Below, one piece after another: positions 33,749 to 42,100 of a stretch of DNA of 62,296 bases. Location of the stretch: positions 1-62,296 of the forward strand of contig NZ_BAFX01000199.1 in NCBI RefSeq assembly GCF_000308815.1, written 5' to 3'. Made by a program: the position numbers and the translations under genes. The DNA comes from Nocardia concava NBRC 100430. Its GTDB lineage: Bacteria > Actinomycetota > Actinomycetes > Mycobacteriales > Mycobacteriaceae. Each line of letters opens with the position of its first letter. Within the stretch, counting starts at the first letter, position 1. Under the pieces are notes generated by a model that made no database searches, was not told the DNA's origin, and saw only the letters and a list, made by a program, of their open reading frames with translations.

Positions 33749-34923
33749 AGCTTCTCCTTGGTCGCGGGCCAGCCGATATCGGCGCGGCCGTGATGATGGG
33801 GGATGTGCGGCCTATCGACGTCATGCACCTGGTAACCCAGGCCGTGCTGCATCAAGTAGCGCGGCGGCTCGTTCAGGCCTGAGACCACGATCGCGCGCTC
33901 ATTGATCTCGATGAGCTTGCCACCGAGCCGCCGAGTGAATTCGTCGACCTCGGCTTGGTCGGGCCGCTGCCACGCCTTGGCACAGCGTTCGATCTGCGCG
34001 ACAGGGCAGATATCGCACAGCTCGCGAATACCATAGTGGCCGTTGTAGTCCGCAACTCCGTGAGCGTAGGTCACGCCACACGAGGTCTTTCGGAACAACG
34101 GAGAACCCGCACCGTATTTCTCTGCGGCGGTGAGGATGCGGTGCTCCAGGTCCTCGGGGAAGATCTTGCGACGCGGTCCTTCGAGATACGGCTCGGGTAG
34201 GCCGTTCGCCCGGTAGTACTCCCTGATCTCCCCCTTGAAGAACAGGCCGGTGAAGACGGTCGCGTGGGCGTGGTGGCTCAACGTCAGGCCACGCTGCAGG
34301 TGTTCGTCGGAGTCGTTCAAGCCCGGGACGATGGGCCGCCAGTAGTGCACGACCCGATACCGGTCCGCGTGCTCGAACGCGGTCCGCAACGACGCGGCGG
34401 CGATGTTCGAGTCCACAGGCTCGATACGGTGATCGTCGATGCCGGAGTTCGTTACCAGGACCGTCAGGCGAATGTTGGTGAGGCTGTTGAGGATCACACA
34501 ATCCTCGGGGTCGATATGCCAGCGCGTGATCAACAGGACGTGATTGGTGAGGTGCTCCTGATCGAGTAGCCGCAGCATCTCGAACACATGCGGCTTCACG
34601 CGCGGAAGCATCGGGTCAGTGGCCCGGTTCAGCAGCTGGATCGGGGTGACATGCGGTCGGAAGTAGCGGTGCGTCAGCAGGCGTACGACCGCGGCCTCTT
34701 CGTCGGTGAGCCGCTTGGGTACCTTCATCTCGTAGTTGCCGAACAGCGAGCGGATGCAGTACGCGCAATTGAGCGGGCAGCCGATGATCCAGTTGACGCT
34801 CAGTCCGGACTTTCGGTACTCGATGACATCGACAAGCGCCGGATCAAGTTTGGCCTGTTCCTGCGCGGTCAGGATTTGCAGAGGTCGTCCGATGATGAAG
34901 GGTTCGATCGGGCTGATGGTCAT
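33745..34923 (-). CDS. Radical SAM enzyme, spore photoproduct lyase-like
   Basis: This 392-residue enzyme has the CX3CX2C cluster GCPLNCAYC at Cys49, Cys53 and Cys56, which binds the 4Fe-4S cluster and S-adenosylmethionine. TIM-barrel strands such as HVLLITRW and RLTVLVTNSG follow. More Cys cluster near residues 285-320 (TSCGVTY, ELCDICPVAQIERC), suggesting a second metal centre. The general layout resembles the spore photoproduct lyase branch, but the substrate is unknown. It overlaps both neighbours by ATGA in the four-gene operon. Confidence 0.85.
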   Translation of the reverse strand: MTISPIEPFIIGRPLQILTAQEQAKLDPALVDVIEYRKSGLSVNWIIGCPLNCAYCIRSLFGNYEMKVPKRLTDEEAAVVRLLTHRYFRPHVTPIQLLNRATDPMLPRVKPHVFEMLRLLDQEHLTNHVLLITRWHIDPEDCVILNSLTNIRLTVLVTNSGIDDHRIEPVDSNIAAASLRTAFEHADRYRVVHYWRPIVPGLNDSDEHLQRGLTLSHHAHATVFTGLFFKGEIREYYRANGLPEPYLEGPRRKIFPEDLEHRILTAAEKYGAGSPLFRKTSCGVTYAHGVADYNGHYGIRELCDICPVAQIERCAKAWQRPDQAEVDEFTRRLGGKLIEINERAIVVSGLNEPPRYLMQHGLGYQVHDVDRPHIPHHHGRADIGWPATKEKL

Positions 34924-35270
34924 CGCGGGGCCCCGTTCATCTCGGGCAGCTCGCCGGTCGCGCGTCTCGCGTAGGTCGTCTCCGGGTCTACGGTGATGAC
35001 GTCAGCGGCCTGTACGAGCTCGGGTGGAACTTCGTGGCGGTCGAAGTGCTGCGGCCCTGGGACGATGACGGCCTCGGCGCCTAGATTTCGAATGACGTTG
35101 ACCAACCGCTGAATCGGCTCGTGAGTGTGTTCGCTGAATGCGACGGTCTTGCGCAGGTTGTAGCCGAGTCTCGCTGCGAGACTGCGCATTCGAGTCTCGT
35201 CCCATTGCTGACCGTGTCCGCTGACGTCGGTTCGGAGATAGCCGATTGCCATCGGGAGTGTTCTCGTCAT
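34920..35270 (-). CDS. Resolvase-like domain lacking the catalytic serine
   Basis: This 116-residue protein resembles the N-terminal fold of serine recombinases: AIGYLRTDVSG where a recombinase has GY-x-RVS, RMRSLAARLGYNL, then LVNVIRNLGAEAVIVPGPQHF. The nucleophile position is Asp/Thr and no DNA-binding tail follows, so it is unlikely to recombine DNA. It is the first gene of the operon containing the radical SAM enzyme. A repurposed sensing or protein-interaction role is plausible. Confidence 0.6.
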   Translation of the reverse strand: MTRTLPMAIGYLRTDVSGHGQQWDETRMRSLAARLGYNLRKTVAFSEHTHEPIQRLVNVIRNLGAEAVIVPGPQHFDRHEVPPELVQAADVITVDPETTYARRATGELPEMNGAPR

Positions 35271-35339
35271 GATTGCCCTCAGAGTGCGTAGTGGCGGCTA
35301 CTTCGTTCGAGGGAACCTCGGCCGCGACCAGCGTGGAAA

Positions 35340-35373
35340 GGTGGCAAGTCCCGAGGAAAACCGACTTGCCACC
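35340..35373. promoter_or_regulatory. Perfect 11 bp inverted repeat operator
   Basis: GGTGGCAAGTC at 35340-35350 and GACTTGCCACC at 35363-35373 are exact reverse complements with a 12-base spacer. The repeat sits in the 126-base divergent region between the four-gene operon and the HTH-TPR regulator, 24 bases before the regulator start. It is the obvious binding site for that regulator and could control both directions. Confidence 0.7.
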
Positions 35374-35396
35374 TCGCTATCGGCAAGAATGAGCGC

Positions 35397-36884
35397 ATGT
35401 CAGGGGCGGCGAAGCGTGACCCGGTGAACGAAGCAGACCGGCAACTGGCAGCCGTCGCCAACAGCTTGGCGCGCGAAATCCGACGGCTCAGGAAGGCCGC
35501 AAACCTCAGTCAGCGCCAGCTTGCGACCCGGATCGGTTACTCGCGCCAGTACGTGTCCATGACCGAATGGGATGATTCCAATCTTCCGTCCTTGGAGCTA
35601 ATCTCGGCGATCGACGATGCACTCGGCACCGGCGGCGCATTGGTCGCATTGCGGGCGAAAGCCAAGCGCGACCAGCAGATTGGCCGCAAACACTCCCAAC
35701 CTGCCCCAGCAACTTCGGGCGCGCTGGGTGACGACTCGGTCCTGTTGCCGGTCATCGTCAACGGACTGGTGGTGCATGTACCACTCGATCCGCGTGTACT
35801 AGCCGAAGCTGCGACCGAGCCTTTCCGGCCGGTCGGCGAATCTGACGAGGATACGGTGATCGGGCGTCGATCGTTCATTACGCAGGGGTTCGCTGCTGCG
35901 ACAGCGTCAGCATTCAAACCCAACGGAGCCTTGCGCTCAAGCCCTGTCGAAGCACTTATTCAATCCAAGAGGATCACCGACCAAACCATCACGGGCTTCA
36001 CGGACGTGACGCGGCTGCTGGCAAGTCAGCGGCAAAGCATCGCACCCGATGCTCTGGTCAGCGTCCTCTCCGCACATCGGGATACCGTTGCGACACTCTT
36101 TCGGACCGCCCAAGACGATCGAGTCAAGCATCGGCTCGGGTTGCTGTTGGGCGAGACCTCGATCGTCGAGAGTCGCTTGTGGAGCGCCCTCGGGGATCGT
36201 CCTATGGCACTGGCGAATTGCGCGTTCGCGCGGAAACTCGCCGACGAGCTCGAAGACCCGTTCCTGGGCGGGATGGCGCGCATCTTCGAGAGCAATCTCA
36301 GATCTGACGCGGCCACGCTGATCGGCTCCGACGGCGACATCGTGATCGGCCTTCGGATGCTCAGCGAAGCCGCAGCCTTCGGCGATGTACTGCCACCATC
36401 GGCGCGAGCGCGGATAGCCGCGGAACAGGCACAGGCCTATGCGGTGCTCGAGCTTCACCGAGAATGTCAGGAGGCCTTGAACAGAGCCGATCGCGCCGTG
36501 AACGAAATCGGCGAAGCTGACCGAACTGGCCTGTTCAGCGACTGGAGCACGGCTCGCCTGCGCGTCTACGAGGGAACCTGCTGGGTCTTCCTCAACGAGC
36601 CTCGCAAAGCGATTACCGCACTCGAAGAGGCATTGAAAGCCACCAGGGAAGGAGACCGGAACGTCGCACTGGCTGCGCGGGTCGACCTCGCCAGTGCTCA
36701 CGTCCTCGATGGCGAACTGGAGGAGGGTTGCCGGATTATCGGTGAGACGTTCGAAAGCTTGGCTGGAATGGGCAATCAGCGCGGAATCGAGCGTGCCCGA
36801 CGAGCCATCGAGCGCTTGGCGCCATGGAAGACCGAGCGGCCGGTGCGCGAGTTGGAGGAGCGAGTCGAGAACCTGAGTGTCTAG
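35397..36884 (+). CDS. HTH-XRE regulator with TPR-like C-terminal domain
   Basis: This 495-residue protein has an N-terminal HTH (EIRRLRKAANLSQRQLATRI... RQYVSMTEWDDSNLPS, about residues 27-66), a linker with a twin-Arg-like RRSFITQGFAAATASAF stretch, and a long helical C-terminal half. TPR-like pairs in that half include HRECQEALNRADRAVNEIG and PRKAITALEEALKATREG. Such TPR regulators often sense a ligand or peptide. The adjacent inverted repeat and divergent operon suggest a local regulator. Its last four bases overlap the convergent HAD gene. Confidence 0.88.
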   Translation: MSGAAKRDPVNEADRQLAAVANSLAREIRRLRKAANLSQRQLATRIGYSRQYVSMTEWDDSNLPSLELISAIDDALGTGGALVALRAKAKRDQQIGRKHSQPAPATSGALGDDSVLLPVIVNGLVVHVPLDPRVLAEAATEPFRPVGESDEDTVIGRRSFITQGFAAATASAFKPNGALRSSPVEALIQSKRITDQTITGFTDVTRLLASQRQSIAPDALVSVLSAHRDTVATLFRTAQDDRVKHRLGLLLGETSIVESRLWSALGDRPMALANCAFARKLADELEDPFLGGMARIFESNLRSDAATLIGSDGDIVIGLRMLSEAAAFGDVLPPSARARIAAEQAQAYAVLELHRECQEALNRADRAVNEIGEADRTGLFSDWSTARLRVYEGTCWVFLNEPRKAITALEEALKATREGDRNVALAARVDLASAHVLDGELEEGCRIIGETFESLAGMGNQRGIERARRAIERLAPWKTERPVRELEERVENLSV

Positions 36885-37609
36885 CGGCCGAGGCCGGTCA
36901 GCGAATTCGCCAGGGCCACAACTTCATCCGGCACCATGACATCCACAATCGCATCCGGCGAATGCTGTTCCAGCTCCTCACGACTGGCTCGATGAGTCAC
37001 GACGATGACATGAAATCCTGCGTGCCGGGCGCAGGCGATGTCGTTCGGCGCATCACCAATGACAACAGTCCGGGCAGGGTCCAGCGGCTCGCCGTACTTC
37101 GCCAGGAACCGCTCGGCGATCACTGCAGGGAGGTCGAATCTCGCGCGCGCATCAGACCCGAAGCCGCCGATATCGAGATCCAGGTGGCGATCCAGCCCAT
37201 TGACGCGGAGCTTGACCTCGGCGGCCGATCGCAGGTTTCCCGTAAGCACCGTCTGGAGGAACCCTTGCTTGTCCAGGCCGGCAATCGTGTCCGCCACTCC
37301 GGGATAGGCGGGCTGGTCGCGCGCCAGCTCCGCCTCGCCTTCGGCCATGACCTCGTCAAGCTCCCGATGGAAGCGCTGGACCCCTCGCTCCGCGGCCTCA
37401 GCCGGAACGCCGGACGCGAGAGCCGTGTCCACAACGATGGACTCATCGGTGTAGCCGTGCACACGCGCCGCGGGGAACACAACGTCTGCTTCTTCGATGG
37501 CGTAGGTACGAGCAACTGCCCTACGGAGCCACCGCAAATCGGCCGGAATGAGAGTGCCGTCGACGTCCCAAACGATGAGTCCCGCGTGCTCCACACCCAT
37601 ACTGCGCAT
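36881..37609 (-). CDS. HAD-family phosphatase
   Basis: This 242-residue hydrolase shows HAD motif I WDVDGTL (Asp15, Asp17), motif II VLTGN, and motif IV VVIGDAPNDI with the acidic pair. The cap domain lies between motifs I and II, as in phosphoglycolate phosphatase relatives. A phosphate ester of a small molecule is the likely substrate. It ends tail to tail with the HTH-TPR regulator gene and may belong functionally to the neighbouring radical SAM operon, though it is a separate transcription unit. Confidence 0.87.
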   Translation of the reverse strand: MRSMGVEHAGLIVWDVDGTLIPADLRWLRRAVARTYAIEEADVVFPAARVHGYTDESIVVDTALASGVPAEAAERGVQRFHRELDEVMAEGEAELARDQPAYPGVADTIAGLDKQGFLQTVLTGNLRSAAEVKLRVNGLDRHLDLDIGGFGSDARARFDLPAVIAERFLAKYGEPLDPARTVVIGDAPNDIACARHAGFHVIVVTHRASREELEQHSPDAIVDVMVPDEVVALANSLTGLGR

Positions 37610-37671
37610 TCTGGCAGAGGCGCGGACTGATTAGCCATACACGTCGAGGTGTCGCCTGGGAACTTGAACAG

Positions 37672-38289
37672 TCAGTTGAACTTGCCTGCGGCCCATACGA
37701 TCGCCCTGAACTGGCTGACCGAGAGCGATTGATGGACGGGGACGGCCGACGCGGGTGGAGCGGGCTGGAAGGCGAAGAAGGTCGATGCACAGCGGTGGCA
37801 GTAATAGCCCGCCGACCACGTCGCGTATGCCGCCGGTCGGCCGCGAAGGATCCGCGCGGTTCTGCGGGAGCGGGAAGTCGTGACTGCGATGGCAATTGCG
37901 ATTGGTGCCACGATCAGAACTGCCAGCATCACGCTGCCCATGACTGCTCCCGGCATAAGGGACGTATCACCCTTGGCGACGCTGTGGACCAGGATTCCTA
38001 CAGGTGGCCCGAACCCGATCAGCGCGAGGAAGGCGATTCCGAGTGTCGCGCCGACGAGACAGCCACTCGATGAGGGCAGTTCGGGAGTCGGGGTGGTAGC
38101 GGCCGCGAGAGCGGAGGTCTGAGTGCTGGTCGCTGAGGATGTGCCGAATACCGGAACGAACCCCGATGGCGTGTAGGCGAGCGCGGAATTATTCGCAACC
38201 GAGTGGATCGTGCTGACCCCCATGTCATGGATGGCCCGTATGCTCTGCACTCGGTCGACGAATCCGCAACCTGGACAATCGATCACCAC
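37672..38289 (-). CDS. Membrane protein with split zinc-ribbon
   Basis: This 205-residue protein begins MVIDCPGCGF and near its C-terminus has GYYCHRC, so two Cys pairs at opposite ends could form one zinc ribbon. Between them lie a Ser/Thr-rich linker and two hydrophobic segments (LVGATLGIAFLALIGFG and AVMGSVMLAVLIVAPIAIAIAV). Both ends would then be cytoplasmic. No family is recognised. Confidence 0.65.
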   Translation of the reverse strand: MVIDCPGCGFVDRVQSIRAIHDMGVSTIHSVANNSALAYTPSGFVPVFGTSSATSTQTSALAAATTPTPELPSSSGCLVGATLGIAFLALIGFGPPVGILVHSVAKGDTSLMPGAVMGSVMLAVLIVAPIAIAIAVTTSRSRRTARILRGRPAAYATWSAGYYCHRCASTFFAFQPAPPASAVPVHQSLSVSQFRAIVWAAGKFN

Positions 38290-38363
38290 GCAACCCCCTT
38301 AGTGCCTGACGATTGATCGATCGTAGCGTGGGTTTGCTCGCGGCATGCTGCTTGCGGAATTTC

Positions 38364-38741
38364 TCAGCTGCCTACCTGGGGGCCGGGTGATGTAACTGAG
38401 GCTGGCGACGTCTGGGCTGCCGCGGCTCGACGGTGTCCTGATGTGCTCGCGTTGATCAGTTGGTTCAGGTGGTGTACAGGCATTCCGGTCAGATCGGCCA
38501 TTTCGGCGACCTTCTCGCCGCGGGCTCGCCATTGCCGTAGGAGTTCTCCTTGTCTGCTTCGCAACGCAGCGAGCGCGTCTCGGTGGTTGGCCTCAGCGGC
38601 GCCGATCTGCTGCTCCAGGAGTAGATATGCAGTGAGGTCGGCTTCATTGGCCTGCTCCCGTGCAATTCTCTTTTGACGGCGAGTGGCCATGGCTTCGTGT
38701 GCCTGCCGACGAACGCGCATTGTTTCCTTCTTTGATGGCAT
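38364..38741 (-). CDS. Small basic helical protein with possible HTH
   Basis: This 125-residue protein starts MPSKKETMRVRRQAHEAMAT and has a strong site (AGAGGAGAAGCG) before the ATG. A charged helix (RRQKRIAREQANEADL) is followed by EQQIGAAEANHRDALAALRS and then GEKVAEMADLTGMPVHHLNQ, which resembles an HTH where a recognition helix would be HHLNQLINAST. It is divergent from the relaxase gene across the likely oriT region, so it may bind there. Function inferred only. Confidence 0.6.
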   Translation of the reverse strand: MPSKKETMRVRRQAHEAMATRRQKRIAREQANEADLTAYLLLEQQIGAAEANHRDALAALRSRQGELLRQWRARGEKVAEMADLTGMPVHHLNQLINASTSGHRRAAAAQTSPASVTSPGPQVGS

Positions 38742-39163
38742 CGCTTCTCCTCTCGCGTGGGTTCTCCAGTCCGCCTCCTGCCGGGCGATGGGTCGCGCTG
38801 GTCATTTTGGGCGCGGTGGAATGAGTGGTAGCACCAGGATATTCGCCGTTCTAGTCATTTTCCATCGTTCGTTTACCTCGCCAACTCTTAACCCCGTCCA
38901 CGATCACTGTCTACATTCTCTGCCATGCCTCCAAGTCGCCTCCTCTTCCACCTCAGACCTCTTGCATTCAGGCTGCGCGATTCTGGCAGTGTCGCCGGAA
39001 AGGTGACAACCCGTAGGTAGTGGATGGTCTTCTGGGGAATAGTCGCCGATCGGAGGCTGGCGCCACGACCCCGCCTGAGAATCTAAGAAGGTGTGGGTGA
39101 AGGGTGCCTGAGAATGACGATTTTTTGATGGCTGAAGGCGCGTCTGCGTGTTTACCGTGAAAT
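38742..39163. other. Intergenic region, candidate oriT
   Basis: This 420-base stretch before the relaxase has no gene I can support. It contains an imperfect hairpin GTCGCC-ggaaa-GGTGAC at 38991-39007, a palindrome CCGATCGG at 39046-39053, and the direct repeat GCCTGAGAAT at 39073-39082 and 39106-39115 with a 33-base period (about three helical turns). A run of six T follows at 39121-39126. Hairpin plus repeats beside a MOBF relaxase gene is the usual oriT setting, but no nic site was identified. Confidence 0.45.
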
Positions 39164-42100
39164 ATGACGGCGACAGTTCACAAACTGTCTGCCGGTGACG
39201 GGTTCGAATACTACCTACGGCAGACGGCCGCTCATGACGTGAGTGAGCGTGGGCGCAGTTCCTTGGCTGATTACTACTCGGTCAAGGGGGAGTCGCCCGG
39301 TGTCTGGATGGGTTCGGGCTTATCAGAATTCGACTCGATTGCGGTGGGTGATGCGGTCACCGAGCCACAGATGCGAGCGTTGTTCGGATTGGGCAGGCAT
39401 CCGGACGCCGAAGCGATCGAGGACCGGGTGTATGCCGAGCAACTCGAGGCCGGCGCGAAGCCCAAGGATGCTCGGCGGGCAGCGTTGGCAGCGTCGCAAT
39501 TGGGGCAGCCGTTCCGGATCTTCGTCGGGGCCAGTGAGTTTCGGCGGCGCTGTGCCGAGGAGTTCACCGCGCACAACCTGGCGTTGGGGGAGCGGTGGAA
39601 TACCCCGATCCCTGACGAGGTGCGCGCGGAGATCCGGACGCGGGTCGCCCGGGAGTTGTTTGCCGGGGAGTTCGATCGTGCGCCGCTGAACGACCGGGAA
39701 TTGTCGGGCTGGGTCGCGCGGAACTCTCGGAATGCGACGACCGCCGTGGCGGGTTTCGATGTGTGTTTCTCTCCGGTGAAGTCGATTTCGGCGCTGTGGG
39801 CGATCGCTCCACGAGCGATCGCGGAGAAGATCGAACTGGCGCATCGGCTGGCGGTGGCGGATGCGTTGGCGTTCCTGGAGGCACACGCGGCGTATACCCG
39901 GTTGGGGGCGAACGGGGTTGCGCAGGTAGACACGCGCGGGCTGGTGGTGAACGCGTTCGAGCATCGTGACAGCCGCGCAGGTGACCCGGATCTGCATACG
40001 CACGTGGTGATTTCGACGAAGGTCCGCACCCGGGACGAGGGATTGTGGCGGGCGCTGGATGCCCGCATGTTGTACCGGGTCTTGGTCACCGCTTCGGAGG
40101 TTTACAACACCCGCTCCGAGCACTACGTGCATTCGCTGGTGGGGACGGAGTTCGTCGACCGCGGGGATGGTGATCCGGATCGGCCACCGATCCGTGAGGT
40201 CGTTGGTATCGCGGAGGAGTTGCGGCTCTTGTGGTCTCGCCGCGACGCAGCGATCGAGGCCCGTCTGGCGGAGTTGGCGCGCCGCTTCCATGCCGAGTGG
40301 GGGCGGGAGCCGACGACGGTAGAGATGCTGAAGCTGTCCGAACGCGCAACGCTGGACACCCGCCCGGCCAAACACGAACTGCGCTCGTTGGCTGAACAAC
40401 GCGCCATTTGGTGGGTCGAAGCGGTCGAGCTGCTCGGCAGCGAAGCCGCAGTGGCGGAGATGATCTGGAACGCCTGTCACCCGCGCCACGTGCCGCGCGT
40501 TCAGATAAGCCCGGAATGGGTTGCGGGCGTGGCAGATCGGGTCATCGATGTCGTGTCACGCAGGCGATCGGTGTGGCGGGCCACGCATGTGCGCTCGGAA
40601 ATCGAACGCCAGATCCGCGGCCAGGTATCCACCGAAGACTGGGAGCGCGCCGCGGAGGCGGTGACCCGCGAAGCCCTGTCGGAATCGCGGTCGATTGCGC
40701 GCACACAACCGGATCGGTTCGACGAGCCGCAGCTACTGCGGCGCGCTGACGGTACCAGCGTTTACAGCGTCGCCGAATCGCAGCAATACACCTCGGCGGC
40801 AGTGCTGGCCGCCGAGCATCGGCTCGTCGCCGTCGCTCGAGCCGACGGTGGGCGTGTGCTGTCAGGGTCCGCCGTCGATGTGGCGCTGCTGGAGTTCACG
40901 GCCAACAACAACGACCGTGAACTCAACACCGGTCAGGTTGCGTTGGTGCGTGAATTCGCCACCTCGGGACGGCGATTGCAGGTCGCCATCGCCCCGGCAG
41001 GGACGGGCAAGACCGTGGCGATGCAGGTGCTGGTGCGCGCCTGGCGCGGCGAGGGCGGGTCCGTGCTCGGGCTCACGCCGACCGCTGCGTCGGCAGCGGT
41101 GCTGGAGGCTGAGATCGGGGCCGGCGTCCCGGTGCACACCATCGACAAACTCGGCTACATCCTCACCCACCTGACCCCGGAAACCGCCGGGCGAGTGCAT
41201 GTTCCGGCGTGGGTGCACGCGATCGGCCTGGGCACGTTGGTGATCATCGACGAGGCCGCCAAAGCCTCCACCCGGCAACTGGATCTGGTCGTGGACTTCC
41301 TGCTGCGGCGTGGCGCGATCGTCCGAGCGATCGGCGACGATCGGCAGCTGGCGTCGATCACCGCCGGGGGAGTGCTGCGCGATATCGCCGACACCGTCGG
41401 CGCGGTCACCCTCACCCGAGTCATGCGCTTCCACAAGCCCGCCGAAGCCGCCGCAACCCTGGCAGTGCGCGCCGGAGATCCGTCGGTGATCGCGTTCTAC
41501 GCCGACCGCAATCGGCTGCACATCGGCACCCTGGACCGAGTCATCGACGCCTGCTACACCGCATGGGCAGCCGACCGTGCTGCCAGGCTGGACGCGGTGA
41601 TGCTCGCCCCAACACGCGAGATCGTGGCGATCCTGAACTCCCGCGCCCGCAAGGATCGACTCGCTACCAGCACGGCTGCGGTCGGACCGGAACTGGAGCT
41701 GGCAGATGGACTGAAAGCCTCTGCCGGGGACGTGATCTGCACCCGCCGCAACAATCCGCGCCTGCGCATCAGCGCCACCGACTACGTCCGCAACGGCTAC
41801 CGCTGGCGTCTGATCGAGGTGCGTCCCGACGGCACGGTCGTTGCCGCGCACCTGGATTCCGGCCACCGCGTGCTGCTGCCCTCTGACTATGTGCGCGAGG
41901 AGGTGACTTTGGGGTGGGCCACGACCATTGACTCCGCCCAGGGCATCACCGCCGATACCGGGCACAGCGTCATCACGGGTGCGGAGAATCGCGCCCAGTT
42001 GTACGTGGCGATCTCACGCGGTCGCCGCCGCAACGACATTTACGCCCATACCGCCGTCGACCTGGCCCACGATCTGTACTCCGAACGCGCGATGCGCCCA

